Assembly: GCA_026874595.1 (NCBI GenBank)
Contig: CM049306.1
Coordinates: 96,029,642 to 96,093,641 of the forward strand
Source: Sipunculus nudus
Taxonomy: Eukaryota > Annelida > Sipuncula > Golfingiida > Sipunculidae
Direction of reading: 5' to 3'
DNA: 64,000 nt
Part shown: piece by piece, positions 48,576 through 61,388 of the stretch
Layout: every line of letters begins with the position of its first letter
How positions within the stretch are numbered: the first letter of the stretch is position 1
Notes under the pieces: generated by a model
Told to the model about the DNA's origin: nothing
The model's database searches: none
Seen by the model: the letters and a program-made list of their open reading frames with translations, nothing else
Translations under genes and position numbers: made by a program

Positions 48576-50440
48576 CTGCAAATAAAAGTATTAATATTAT
48601 TATGTTAATAAACAATACTCATCAATTTTAACCCCCCACATCAAACATTTTGATTTTGATTTTCATCATTCAAGAACATAAAATAATACAATTTTTATCT
48701 TTGGTATGTAATGCTTTCATGCTTTTCCCTGATCATATTACATTTTTATCAAAACATACAAAAAAAGGTAAAAAAAAAAAATTACAGCCCTCCTACATAG
48801 ATTTCTGAAAAAAGGTGCCTTAGAACCACACCTTTCTCTTTTTTTGACTAATTAGAATATATTTTTAGAGGCACGTACAGAAGCTCTAAATTTTCTTACT
48901 TTTTACCTACAAGTATAAACATATCAGACTTGGGTTAAAATGCAAATATATATGCATTTTAATATGTTGCATTTGCATCTAAATACCAAGCTACAAGAAA
49001 AGCTGTACTTGCATTGAAATGCAGAGCAAAAAACATGTGATTTTTATTCGCCTGTACGGTGTACAAGAACATGAATTTACACAAAAAAGTGCAAGTATCT
49101 GCCATTCTGGTGTATATCTATATAAATATATACATATATTCCAATGTCATACTGCTCTCTCTAAATGAATAAACATATTATAAAGTTTGATTCCTCACTG
49201 TGAAAGCTTTATGTGGTCTATTATAATGACAATGAGTGCCATCTGGTGGAATTAATGGAAACAAGGGAAAGTCTGGTGAAGTTTCTATTTTTGTATGTTA
49301 TAAAATGTTCCATGAAAGTTTTCAATAATTCACCTGAGCTAACACAAAAAGTGTCCTAACTTTCGGTCTTTCTGTTCCGAGGAACTTTAGAAACTACTGA
49401 AGAATCCCCTGATGATAAGCTGGTTAATCCCTGATTAGCTGAGATCCTCTGCCTGCATGTTTTTATCATACAAGGTCATTCAGAACACTTGGTATTTATA
49501 TCTGGTAGACAGACTCCAGTTTCAAAGAGCAGGCTATGATGTAATGGGATGTAAGCTATAAGGCAGACTGTGGGTATCAATATTACAAGTTATTACGTGT
49601 GTAATCTCATTGGCTGATTAATCGCACTTTGATCATGACTAACCAGGCCAAAACCATCAAACAAAATCAAGACCTTGTATTCTTTAATAATGTTACTTAT
49701 AAATATGATTAAATGATTACACCTGACTGCTTCAAAGAAAACAAAATGACATATTGACAATGAGACTTGTAGAGAAACAGTACTAGTATTACTGCGTATG
49801 CATGAGAACAAGTATAACACATACAGTGTTATGTTAAATCGCCTTGTGGTATCTATGGTAACTGCTATGTATTTGACAAACATGGCAACCGTGAAATGTT
49901 ATTGTAAAGTCTTCTGAAATTGGACAGTTATGAGTGTTTCATTCCCTAAAGGGTAAGACCATCCATGGATTTTTTTTGTCCGCCAGTTTGCAAAAAAAAT
50001 TTTAAAAAATCAACTATATATGGCTGGTATTCATTATGGGTGACAAATGTATTCCTGATATTAATATCTGACCTTGACCTATTAATAAAGTCATATAAAG
50101 ATCAAGACCTACCTGGCCTATTTTGGATCTGTTGGACAATAATTAATTAATGTATAACATCTTGTTTACAAGGACTGTTCTATGGACAGTTTGTCCCCTA
50201 ACAAACATTTATAAGATCACATAATACCACTAAATATGAAAGGTCAAGGTCTTACAGCCTCCAGAAGTTTCAAAACATGAATAAATGAAGCAGTTGGTAT
50301 TGGAGCTGTGGTCAAGGGGGAGTTTTCTATTGCAATTACTTGGCCATTGCAGACCTCTAGTTTCAAATGGAATCTAAGATGTCAAACATAAATTCTATGA
50401 GATACTTAGATGTCAAACATAAATTCCAGGAGATACTTGC
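48576..50440 (-). other. GC-AG intron 5, otherwise featureless
   Basis: A 1,865-bp intron with a GCAAGT donor (50435-50440) and a TTTGCAG acceptor. The interior is AT-rich, with a small TA-rich patch at about 49120-49140. No mobile element is evident. Confidence 0.8.
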
Positions 50441-50554
50441 CTCTTTATTAGGCCAGTTGTAGTCCTCAAAGATTTCTTTGTAATCCTCGGGGGCCCCGTC
50501 AGTGATCAACATAATGGCTCTGTTACAGTTGGCTCCTTTATCAGTGGAATTCAT
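50441..50554 (-). CDS. CACNA2D3: Alpha2delta exon 5 (VWA domain, ITDG), GC donor
   Basis: A 114-nt phase 0-0 exon, residues 129-166. It encodes MNSTDKGANCNRAIMLITDG then APEDYKEIFEDYNWPNKE. D147 of ITDG is the usual third MIDAS-loop acid of VWA domains. The acceptor is CTACAG. The donor reads GAG|GCAAGT, so this is a GC-AG intron. The exon must end here because the family sequence continues directly with VRIFTYLIG of exon 6, in phase 0. NST is a glycosylation sequon. Confidence 0.94.
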
Positions 50555-51279
50555 CTGTAGGAAAGTGTTTATTCCATTTATTTTTGTAAATTTGTAAGTC
50601 AAAATATATAAACATAGCCATATGATTTCCATCAGGAAAAATAATCAATGAAAGTCAGAGCATACTTGCTTTTTGCAGATAACAGAGTATATCATACAAA
50701 ATACACTGGAAATAAATGTTCTTTTAAATAAAAGCTGTACTATTTATTATTCATAGAGAAAAAAAGGAAGACAACAAATAGATGACAAGCATGTTTTAGA
50801 TCAGCCTGACTTAGGCAAGGATAAGTTCTTAAATTTTTTTTTTAAAGTTCTCTAAAAATGTGTACTGTCCACTAATGTGCTCTTAAAGTTATGACAGGGT
50901 ACACTGCTATAAAGTGATATATACAAACACAAGTCAAGGAAGCAGTCACCCATACATGGGATGTTTATACAGAAATCCACAAAAAAAACTATTTAGGCAT
51001 TATTTTAAAGCTGATCACTCAACATTTATTACTTAATTCTTTTAGTAGCTTCAAACTGAATGAAAAATCTTACCATAAATTGTTTGGTTTTACCTTGCAG
51101 GGTAACTGTTTAATCTTATAATTACTGATCTCTTTTAACACTAAGAATAACTGTAATGCAAGGTTCACCACAGGTTCATTGCCTTTTTATTCTAATTGCT
51201 TTACTCATTTAAATTAACTTTATGATGATAATAAATCATGAAACACAAAAAGCTGTATATTGCTCTCCAAGGATCTTAC
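50555..51279 (-). other. Intron, no features
   Basis: 725 bp of AT-rich intron between VWA exons 4 and 5. No repeat or additional exon was recognised. Confidence 0.6.
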
Positions 51280-51369
51280 CAAATCAAGAAGTTTGAAGGC
51301 TTCTACTAATGCAAGCTTAAAATCCGCAATGAAACCTGTCTCTATTGATTTCAATTCTTTCTTTATTTT
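51280..51369 (-). CDS. CACNA2D3: Alpha2delta exon 4 (VWA domain)
   Basis: A 90-nt phase 0-0 exon, TTGCAG acceptor and TTG|GTAAGA donor, residues 99-128. It encodes KIKKELKSIETGFIADFKLA then LVEAFKLLDL. It corresponds to the amphipathic helix region of the VWA fold (family pattern: K-L-x-x-GI-x-x-x-x-AL-EAF-LL). Confidence 0.93.
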
Positions 51370-52327
51370 CTGCAAATAAAAAACAGAAGTTGCACAATGT
51401 TAATGTTTTCCCATTTCTCTAATATAAGGATAATTACAGAGGTGTACAAACAAATTAATGTTACCAATACATAGGATTCACCATGACAACAAGGTACAGT
51501 AGAACCTAACCAATGACCACCCCAGTTTAGCAAACCACCTCAAAATTATGACCACTTTATCAAGGTCCTGTTGGTTGTTGTAATTTTGAGGATTCAGTGT
51601 ACATACAAATCAAATGTACTGTGTCTGGCCTTACCAGGCTGATTTTTTTACAGTTTGTGGTCAATTCATGAGGTTTCATTCCAAGGTTTAGGCCATTTTT
51701 TTACGCTGAAATTTCATTGTGCTTGAAATCAACATGCTGAAAACCGTGCTGAATATATTTTCAATGTGCACTTTTCCACTCGCTGAATCTTGGGTACTGT
51801 TTACTGTTTTTACTGTACTGAGCAAAAAAGCCAGCAGAAAAGTTGAACAGGAATCGACTTTTTTTCATTGCGATGAATCCAAGTGCTATGAAAAGTGTAC
51901 ATGGAAATGCTACAACTTGTTTGAATTGACTCTTCTGCACGATGAAAAGCACGCATAAATGCTACATGGAAAACAGGCCTTTGGGGCAAGCATAAGAATG
52001 TACAAGATTTATATGTATCTGCATGCTCAATCAACCCTCTGTTTGATGTACTGCAAAATACTGAAGATTTATTCCAAATATCACTATTCTAAAACAAGCC
52101 CAAATGTTAAGCAAAATAGTATTGCAACAAATATAATCTTCCAACTGCAAGCAACCAGTAAACATTGTAAAGCATAAATAGGAATAACTTGCTTCTGTCA
52201 TCTAAGGCTAGAGTGCAGGACTACAACCATGCCTGGAAGGTAAAGATTTTCAATTTTATTGGAAACAACCCATTTTATACCATATTTATCTTTAAAAATA
52301 ACAAGAATTATAATAATTAACACATAC
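51370..52327 (-). other. Intron, no features
   Basis: 958 bp of AT-rich intron. Several overlapping short ORFs on both strands at 51719-52177 lie here. None resembles a known protein, and no repeat is evident. Confidence 0.6.
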
Positions 52328-52402
52328 CTTTTTATTGTCAGCATTTGCTTGAACTAAAGTGTTATTGAAGCAGTTGCATAGATATGTAGCCTTGTCAGAA
52401 AA
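52328..52402 (-). CDS. CACNA2D3: Alpha2delta exon 3 (VWA domain)
   Basis: A 75-nt phase 0-0 exon, TTTTCAG acceptor and AAG|GTATGT donor, residues 74-98. It encodes FSDKATYLCNCFNNTLVQAN and then ADNKK. This matches the alpha2delta-3 stretch with C-x-NGTLVQA. It contains a likely N-glycosylation sequon (NNT). Confidence 0.95.
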
Positions 52403-52734
52403 CTGAAAATATATAATCATAACAAAGTCATTCATCAGGAAGAAATATATATTTTCTTCAAATTAATTCCCTATAGTGAAAAATATTCTGAAGCAATCTA
52501 ACTGCTTCTAATTATTACTATACATCTCTCACAGTAAATGATGTTTCCGATGTATTTAAAGCTGCATAATAAGTCACATAACACTGAAGAAACTGGACTT
52601 AGACACACTATTTCATGTCTTTAGTATATTATGTAGTTTATTAAAATAAGGACAGATCCTGGTTTGTAATCTTCACATGGCCTGGTTTCTGTTATAAAAT
52701 ACAATTCTTCAACAAGGTGTATTTTTTATCACTG

Positions 52735-53286
52735 GGAGGCATACATTGTACATTCTTCCACAAGGTGTTTTCCATCAATACTGAACATTCTCCTAAACAA
52801 TGTATTTTTCATCAATATTTAACATTCTCCTAATCAATGTATTTTTCATCAATATTTAACATTCTCCTAAACAATGTATTTTTCATTAATATTGAACATT
52901 CTCCTAAACAATGTATTTTTCATCAATATTGAACATATTTCTACAAGGTGTAATATTCATCACTAACAGCCAAACAAACTTCTACAAGGTATATCAAACA
53001 GACATATCAATATCAAACAGACATTCCTGTACAAGGTGTATTTTCCATCAATATCATGCAGGCAGATATTTTTTCTATCATGTGTATTTTTTCATCAAAA
53101 TCAGTGTACATTTTCTACATGTTGTATTTTTCATCACTCTCTGGCGGTATTTTTCTGCAATTTGAATTTTTCATCATTATCAGGCAGTTTCAATTTGTGT
53201 CTACCATATGGACAGACAAACAAACGAATGATGAATTGAGATCTTCCATACAGTTCAACTGAATTATAGTCAGCTGAGCTAAAAAA
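52735..53286 (+). mobile_element. Tandem-repeat-bearing element ending in CTGAGCTAAAAA
   Basis: At least four close copies of a 37-38 bp unit (core CAATGTATTTTTCATCAATA then TTGAACATTCTCCTAAA) at 52801, 52839, 52875 and 52912, with decayed copies on both sides. After them come a GGACAGACAAACAAACGAAT stretch and the end TTATAGTCAGCTGAGCTAAA. Tandem repeats followed by this shared terminus resemble bivalve non-autonomous Helitron-type elements that carry satellite-like cores (family knowledge). The left end is not defined. Confidence 0.55.
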
Positions 53287-54039
53287 ATATCCAATAAAGC
53301 TACAGAGTGATGATGCATCCATCAATACTCTTTGAATTACATTTCTTTCATTTTGTTCCACCAGCAAGTAAGCTTTTGATCAAAGAATAATAAATGTTGT
53401 TCTTGTGAAAGATCCATGAATATTAACCTTTAATCATGGAGCTGAGGCCTTCTGAGGTGTAAGCTGATTTGTGTGTGCTTTACATGTGACTGCACGACAT
53501 GACCTTTTCTTCTATGACTTGAGTGTTAATCCTATTTCATTTCAAAGCTATCAAGTATTTTTTTCCTAGGATTATTTCTGCTGCTGGTTCAGCTAGTATC
53601 ACCATATTGCCATTTGCAATTTCACTTTGTCTTCATCAAGTGTCTCTTTACTTAACTTATAAGTAAAAGTAAAAGTTAATTATAATATACCACAGTTTTT
53701 ATCTATTTCTTTCAAAAATATAACTTGGTCTACTGATGAAATGCACAAATAATAAGGACATCATACTCCCCATGAAAGAGAAATTATGCTTCTTTTGCTT
53801 TTATATCAAAGCATATCAGATGAGTGTAAGACATTCGTAATTTCCTTGACAAAAAAAGGGATTATGCAAATTAGTAACCATGGAAATTAAAGTTTTTTTT
53901 ATATATACCCTGGTTGCTATGGCAATGAATCAGAATGATCAGAATGATCATCTTTTGTGAAGTAATAGACTAAACAATAAGCCAAGCCTGCCGGCATTCT
54001 CTGTATGATTTCATTCTTTATACTTTATTCATACTTATC

Positions 54040-54330
54040 ACACCTGCTGGTGTATATACTGTTGTCATTCCAATACAAATGTTAATCAACTGTTTGGCAT
54101 TCAAATACAGCTATTTCACTACTGCTTGGAATTCCCATACAGGTGTTTCTCCACTTTTGCTGCTCCTAATTATAAACAGCTGTTTCTCTACATTTGACAC
54201 TCCATAAATCTGTTTCTCTACTTTTGCCACTTCTAAACAGCTATTTCTGAACTTCTTATATTACAAAACAACTATTTCTCTATATCTGATATTACTTAAC
54301 ATCTATTTCTTTGTGGTACATTCTGTACTG
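54040..54330. repeat. Degenerate repeat series with a TTTCTCTAC core
   Basis: Phrases of the type ACAGCTGTTTCTCTACTTTT recur roughly every 45-50 bp with heavy divergence. This is probably a decayed tandem array. Period and copy number are only approximate by eye. Confidence 0.5.
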
Positions 54331-56283
54331 TTTGAAACAAAAAAGATGGTTTCTTTGCATTTTGGGTATATCAAACAGTTCTACCTGTACTGATGGCACA
54401 AAAACAGATAAGATTCTTTACTTGTTGGTAAAATAAAATAGTAATTTCTGGATTGTCTGGCACAAAAAAACTTATATTTCTTGACCACTTAGCATAAAGA
54501 TATTTTGAGCCATTTTCATTATATTAGGAAGCCATTAACCTTTATTACCACATCATATACATGTTCTTAGTTCATCATTCCTTTGATATTACTCTTTCGA
54601 CAGTGCAGCTTTCAGCTACACTGGTTGCCATTGTATGCTCCCTCAACACCTGATGGAACTTTATTATACATTAATAAACATTTTAGTAAAAGAAATTACT
54701 GCACTTTTGTAAATGCATACCTGACCTCTTAGCTTATGACAAAAGTAAAATGAAATCTATTCACTTGATATTTTGCTTGATCATCTATTAATTTGAATAA
54801 CTTTTGTAATTTCTTATTGATATTACGGATGTCTGCTTATTTATATTTGTCCAAATTCAAAGTCCCTACTTTAGGCATTTTGTCCACTTCACTTTTTTAG
54901 GTTCGTGTTTCCCTTCAGCTTGCTTGCGATGTATATCACTGAGGTTCATGCCTACCAGCTGACACTAATGTCACCAGGACCCCCAGCTTTCCTCACAGAG
55001 TGCACTGACATTCACGTTGTATCAGCCAGGCTCCCCTGATGGATTAATATCCTTCATAATGCTTCTTCAATCGCCAATGTTCCGACCCCCCCAGGGCCAT
55101 ATTGTGCTGCATGCACCAAGTAAAATAATGCATTAAACCCACAGGCTAATGGCCGTCTATCTGATGCAGTATTGATATGGAAGAGTTTGAAGAGTTGCTG
55201 TTCTTGGTTTTCAATATGAACCATTTATGATGCATCACTGATCTTAGAAGCCTAATCAAGGGCACAGTGCTGTAAGTGAAACAGCATGCCCCAGGCCTAT
55301 ATATCAACTTTACCAGTTTTTTAAGCATGAGAACGTTCATAAATTATATTATCACATCATTTAACAACTATTAATTTAAAATTTATTTATTTTATATGGA
55401 TCATAAAATAGTTATGGCTAGAAATCTGCATTCTAAGGAATGGAAGCCTCTACCATATGGATGGTCCCTACTGTGAAATGCTCCCCAACCCTTATTTGCA
55501 TGAACTTATTTGGCCAATATTCCAATGTTCATTCGTCCTAAAGTAGCTTTTCATTTGCGATTATTCCTTTATGAGTTGTACAAGCATGTGCCTGATCTAC
55601 ACCAAAAGCTAATCGATTCTTTACTGTGATGATAATTTAATGATATCCCTTCATGATTGTCTGTGTATTGTTGTTTACAAACACACCCAAACACACATGA
55701 ATAGGGATAAATGCAAACCCTACTGGCAGTACAAAGAACTGATACGAGGCATTTTCCACAGCTCAAATGTTGTCATTCAGTGGTCTCTAGAGGAGAAAAT
55801 TAAACCTGCAACCTTTGATAGGCCACTACAACCTACTCTGGCTGTCATGCAGGACACTGAAACCACCATCCTTTCTTTGTGCTTATTACCGATCCTACTG
55901 CCTGCTCCCCAAGAACCTAGCTTGCACTTTATCAAAAGATCTCAAGTACTCCGGTACAAGGATTCAACTCCAGTTATTTTGATGTCAGGGAGGTTTGATG
56001 TGTTACATAATATTTTGATGCTTACCTTGATATTTCTATTAATTTGGAGTAAAAAGCATAAACAATCATATTACCTTGTTCCATACCTGGTAGAATGATC
56101 TGGACAAAAGTAAACTACATATGCCCTATGTAAAAGCCAAAGTTTTGATGGTTTTTAAAAGTGCCATGTTTGTGATTTTGTATGGCAGATCACTGTATTA
56201 CTGTCAACTCAATCAGCAAACATTGATATAAGCAAACCTTTAAAACAGCATTAAATAGGCGTAGGTTTAACAACAATACTCAC

Positions 56284-56434
56284 CGTAATAACATTAAAGA
56301 AGTCATCGTCACTAAGGGTATCTAAAATAGTGGATACGGTTGCCTTGGCTATTTTCATTCTGAGTCCTTTCATGCTGCCACTAATGTCCAGCAGTATCAC
56401 GATGTCCTTGGGTGACGTGGCTGCCTGTATATAC
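56284..56434 (-). CDS. CACNA2D3: Alpha2delta exon 2: start of the VWA domain with MIDAS
   Basis: A 151-nt exon, TGCAG acceptor and ACG|GTGAGT donor, one leading base and 50 codons. It encodes [20 protein letters not shown] followed by [10 protein letters not shown] and on to [12 protein letters not shown]39, S41 and S43 form the DxSxS part of the metal-ion-dependent adhesion site of the VWA domain. In the alpha2delta family this site is required for channel trafficking. It is nearly identical in layout to alpha2delta-3. Confidence 0.96.
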
Positions 56435-57672
56435 CTGCAGGGGCAGAAAAGGCACCTCTCATGTTTATATCAATGTCAATATTATTTATACATCCTTAAC
56501 CTTGGGTATTTGAATGTATCTGAATGAGAAATTAATGTAGTAACAATGTAAAACTTAACTTTTTATGATTCCCTTTGTTATGAGAAAAACTGTATATGTG
56601 ACTGATAATGTATAAAACCCTTTATTGTTTACAGGCTCACTAAAGGGTTCTTTAAAGTGGTCCATTGAAACCCCCCCCCCCCCCATGTGACTAGATTCTG
56701 TGAGGTCAAATATATTGCATATTTATTTTCAGTTTATAGGTTTCCTATACCTAACACAAACCCTCACTGTAGGAACTGTTGTAAATTTCATGAAGACACA
56801 ACAAAAGCTGAGCAAGATACTGCCTGCAATGTTAATGTAAGAAGTTTCTGAGTTTGTCCCAAATGTAAAATAAATGTAAACAAGAAAGGGTTAATTAAAT
56901 TTGCTCCTGATTAATAATCACAGCAGTTTACTTGTTTTATGAAAATTTTCCACCATATATTGAACATATTGTCAATATAATAATCCCTTATATATATATG
57001 TGACATACTGGATGGCTCTTCACATCAGATTCCAAATATATTTCATTTGTTCACAATAAAATCATGAGCTGTTAATCTTAATTTCTTTCTGTAAACATAT
57101 TATGGTCAGGCCTGTATATGATGATGCTGTAAATATTAAATAACATAAAAACACAACACTTATGATATTTAGAACTGATACATGCAACTATGAAAGTATG
57201 TAGTGGTGCATTTATAAAACCATACATCACATGGAACGGTTCCACACTAATGGCACTAAATGATTTTATACGTTATATCTTAGACCTTTCAGGTAGACGG
57301 ATGTGTTGTCAACATGAAAAAAGGCCAATTGGAAATAGCAAGGGCACAACAGTGATCTACATCAACAGATTAATTTCTGTTGATTGCCATGTCGTATATG
57401 ACACCTGCTGTTTACCTAATATTCAATCTTGTGGAAAACTGCAGACGCTAAAATAATTAATTAAGCTTAGATATAACCTATCATGACCAGATAAATAACA
57501 TGAATCCTACATTTAATAAGTACCTGGATCGTCTGCAAATGTTTGCCCTTATTTTTCAGCCAATTGTATTCCAACTCTATGGTAACCACAGATACTACAA
57601 TCTGTAATTGAATGTTTGTCAGGACCAGATTTCAGAGTTTTTACTGTTGAAATGTCCATGAACTGCCCGTTC

Positions 57673-57800
57673 AAATTACTGCAAAAGCAGAAACTGACAG
57701 GCCAAATTACTTCATAAGCAGAAACTGGCAGGTCAAATTACTTCATAAGCAGAAACTGGCAGGTCAAATTACTTCATAAGCAGAAACAGGCCTACCAAAG
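57673..57800. repeat. 31-bp tandem repeat, about 4 copies
   Basis: Units begin at about 57673, 57703, 57734 and 57765 with consensus CAAATTACTTCATAAGCAGA plus AACTGGCAGGT. The last three are almost identical, which indicates recent expansion. It is intronic. Confidence 0.9.
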
Positions 57801-57944
57801 GTAAATGACCAAACAATAGAGTAAGTGCTCCAGAAAAAAGAGTAGACTTCTTTAAAATAAAAATAGAAAAAAAGAGTACAATTAGTGTCAGGGCCTCTTT
57901 TTTTCATAGACTAAGAAAGGTGAGCTTCCCATACCACAAAAGTG

Positions 57945-58619
57945 TATATATGTCGAGGGAAGAATGAGAATCTGGGAATATCCGTTATAGTCCCCGAAAA
58001 AATGATAATTCTGTTTTTCCCAGGAAAAAATGAGAATTATGATTTTTCCCGTGAATAATGGGAATTCCCATTCTTCCCTGGAAAAATGAGAATCAATTCA
58101 TACTATGATTTGATTCTCATTTTTCCCAGGAAGAATGAGAATTCCCATTATTCCTGGGAAAAACAAGAATTCTTATTTTTCCCAGCCAGCTCCAATTTGT
58201 TAAATGATATCCTTTTAACAGTTAAGGTGGATTAATTTTGCATATTTTACTATGGTATTATAACCAAACTTTAATGTTATTAACTGACCATTGCTAAAAG
58301 AACAGTAACATTTTTTGTCATAAAAAAAAGTAGAAAACACATTTCTGTTAAAATCAGTTTTATTCACACATGATAGTACTAAACCCATCACATACATGTA
58401 AGTTGAAAACAAGCATACCTGATATTTACATATTAGTTCTTAGCACACATGATTCAGTTATAAAGATTTCTAGATGTGAATATTTTTAATCTACAATTCA
58501 GTGAAGATAAACATGTATGTTAGATTGACTAACACATCTTTTTTATTCTCTGGGAACCTCATCTCAGAAACCTGTCATAGCTATTATTATAATATTATAA
58601 CAAAAAATGAAGGAACTTG

Positions 58620-58700
<81 letters not shown>

Positions 58701-58998
58701 ACTTTTTGTCAGCTTCATATTTTATTCACAAATTTCTATTTTGTGTGAGTGTACTTTTTATTTTATTTCTTTTTTAACACTTGATAATTTCAGAATTAAT
58801 GTGAAAGAAAGATGATCAAAGTTTCTTTCTGAAAAAGGGAAATAAGTATGAAAAAAATTAAAAGAGTTAAGTTGGCATCAATAATTCCCATTCTTCCTGG
58901 GAAGAATGGGAATCCCTTCATACCATCTCTGGAATCTCATTTTTCCCAGGAGGATTCCGGATCTTCCCAGATTCTCATTCTTCCCTTGACATATATAT
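57945..58998. mobile_element. MITE-like element with about 35-bp terminal inverted repeats
   Basis: The left end (TATATATGTCGAGGGAAGAA, continuing TGAGAATCTGGGAA) is the near-exact reverse complement of the right end at about 58964-58998. The only internal difference in the arms is G versus A after GTC. Behind each arm lies a cluster of alternating TTCCCATT/AATGGGAA and CCCAGG/CCTGGG motifs, which make nested foldbacks (57955-58190 and 58880-58970). The middle is AT-rich, with a TA microsatellite. There is no transposase ORF, so it is non-autonomous. The target duplication is ambiguous because the flanks are TA-rich. Confidence 0.75.
58624..58696. repeat. (TA)n microsatellite
   Basis: About 70 bp of almost pure TA dinucleotides with a few A insertions, inside the TIR element. 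It creates a spurious Tyr-Ile ORF on the plus strand. Confidence 0.95.
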
Positions 58999-60365
58999 TG
59001 ACGCATATCACTCTTGAAGTCAGAAACATACATGGCGGACATGATGATTAAGGCATTTTCCAAATGATGTGACACATACTGGACGTTTGCACACACAATA
59101 ATTGCAAAATGTCTCATTCTTGTTCTAACTGGACTGTTAAAGAAGGAGAGAAATTGTATATTTTGGAATTCTTTCCCTGAAAAATAGTGAAAAAAAGAAT
59201 TGCTACTGAACAAGAGTGATAAAAAGAGTAATGAGCATCATCTTCAGGAAATACAAAAATACTAATAATTTAAAAAAAAAGAGTGATTTGGCAGGTCTGC
59301 TTTCTGCTCAAAATGCCAGACTATCTATCACATTATCTGCATCATTTGTGACTTGTATGCTTTCAAGAGCTTAAAGCTCAAAGAATATGAGCATCAACAA
59401 AATTTGATGCTCTCATGACAAGCAGCATCATTGCATACCATCAGCTTACACAGGATATAAGCTTACACAGGTTTAATGATTACACAGCTAGGGTATAAGC
59501 TTACACAGGACATTCCATAGACCAGACTGTGCAGCAAATATTACTTAGGCCAGGGAAAAAAATTATTGTTCTCTGGATTCACCCCTCCCATTTTCACGGA
59601 TCAATTTATTTTTCCATATGAAGACCAGGTCCTTGTTAATGTTGCTAATTAGTGCTATGGCACAAATTCCCTTAAAGAATTCTTAAAAGTATGGAAATTG
59701 GTTAATTTTTGTGCGTGTTCATGATGTCAACAACTGTATTGTGTCTCAACTGGTGAAAAAAAAAATTTTTTAAATTGCCTATTCATACCATACTTTTGTT
59801 CCTCGAGTCTGTAGAAGAATACATACTATTTGCCTGGCCTTATTTCAAAAGAGCTGCAGATTATTGTGCTCAAGAGAAAGGAATATATAGTCCTTATAAC
59901 ACTCAAAGTGAGGTTAATGAGTAAAATAACTAAACCACTCAATATTTCTCTGGGTTGCTCAATGGTAGAGGATGAAAATGCTTTGATTGTTTGGAGAAAA
60001 TTTGGGTTTAATGGATGCAACAGCTCGAGTCAAAAAGCTGAACACTTCTGAGACTAAAATTCATAAAAAGGCCAGTATCTTCAAACTGCTTATTAATGAA
60101 AATACATATTTTCAACAGCTCATAGTGTCATAGCTGGGCCACTTATATGAATGCTCTCAGAACATCTGTTTCATTTAACATTGGTGACATATCTGATTTG
60201 TACAGAGAAGTCTGTATCAGTTATATTTATATACAATAGTAGCAATATATAAAAGTGTACACATCTAGGCACAACACATTCCAAAGAATGAAGAAGTACA
60301 GTAAGCACTAGCACAACAACAGGCGTGACCCACAACATGAGTACAACACAATCATCATCCCTCAC

Positions 60366-60435
60366 CAGTTCCTATTGCGACAGTCATAAACATCCACTTG
60401 GTGCTGTAGATAATGTTTGGTCTTCCACTCTGTAC
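60366..60435 (-). CDS. CACNA2D3: Alpha2delta exon 1a, mutually exclusive with exon 1b
   Basis: A 70-nt exon with a TCTAG acceptor and a CTG|GTGAG donor. It has two leading bases, 22 codons and a trailing TG. It encodes TEWKTKHYLQHQ then VDVYDCRNRN, with W completed in exon 2. The [17 protein letters not shown] pattern is very close to alpha2delta-3. It is 15 nt (5 codons) longer than exon 1b but has the same start and end phase. Splicing 1b to 1a would change the frame and reach a TGA within exon 1a, so only one of the two can be used. Confidence 0.92.
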
Positions 60436-61388
60436 CTAGAAACCACCAAACCACCAAAAAGGTTTTATCTGAAACAGTCCCCTGGTTACCATCTTTGGCC
60501 CAAACTGACAGGGAACACTGAATAGATCCATGGTGACTATCAGCTTCTTATGATATTCAACACAAGTGACCCTACACATTATTGTGTCTTTGTAAAATCT
60601 TTTATTTAATTTTGCAAGCATAAAGGACAATAAAATGTATAAACTTTTATGTTTGCCCCTTATTTGCCTGCTTGGTTTGTATGCCAAGGGCCCAGGGCCA
60701 AGAAAAATTAAATGAATAAGCCAGAAAGACCAGGAAGACAAAATGCCAGTGATATCAGACTATAATCCCACCTTTAACTTTTATAACTTTTGTATAAGCC
60801 TGTAGGAGACACAAACAGAGTTACCTGTTATCATTATTATCAGCATAGGCTCAGTGGTTAATTACTGATGAAAATAGAGCTAAAAAAATGTTAATATATA
60901 TCTGTAATGACTTTTCAATATTTAGTTCTAATAATCCCTCATGTCCCAAATTCCATGGATGACTATATGCTGTGGACAACTGAGTCAGTTATTTCTGGTA
61001 TCTTTTTAAATGATGTGACAATCATCCAATAATCTTCATTATTACTTAATTGTAAGAACTACTGGTTTCAACTGGTGCACTGGGATGCCTACTGGTCATA
61101 AGATTAAGGCAGAACTAATGAAATTCTTAAAGAATTGAGTTTTTTTTTAGTTTTCCTGGCCAATGCATTATAAATTGTCTGTAAGATTTATAGACTACAT
61201 ATACACTCAAATCTTCTTGTTCATCACAACATGTTTGCATAATGGAAGCCATATTTCAGTATGTATGATAAAGCAATAACTTCCAGTACCTCAACCACCT
61301 CTGTAACGATGACAACTAATGAAGGAAATCCTACGGGACTTCATTTGCCAGCAACTACCACCACCAGTGATATTAAATCATAACTTAC
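60436..61388 (-). other. Intron between alternative exons 1b and 1a
   Basis: 953 bp of AT-rich sequence separating the two alternative exons. I see no repeat or ORF of note. Any element that enforces mutually exclusive choice would be expected here, but none is recognisable by eye. Confidence 0.6.

Larger units (their letters stand above)
52403..56283 (-). other. Intron with degenerate tandem repeats
   Basis: A 3.9 kb intron. It contains a 37-38 bp tandem array (52735-53170) followed by a CTGAGCTAAAAA element end (to 53286), and a looser series at 54040-54330 in which TATTTCTCTAC/TTTTGCCAC-like phrases recur about every 45-50 bp. No exon was found. Confidence 0.65.
56435..60365 (-). other. 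Intron with a MITE-like element and a short tandem repeat
   Basis: A 3.9 kb intron upstream of the VWA MIDAS exon. It holds a 31-bp tandem repeat (57673-57800), a 1.05 kb TIR element (57945-58998) containing a TA microsatellite, a C-run near 56670, and otherwise featureless AT-rich sequence. ORFs here look like chance. Confidence 0.7.

Noticed and set aside
55640-56098. 152-codon plus-strand ORF, the longest simple ORF near the VWA exons
   Set aside because: No recognisable domain or repeat similarity, opposite strand, within an intron. Composition looks like chance translation.
58501-58815. ORF with a long Tyr-Ile run
   Set aside because: A translation of the TA microsatellite.
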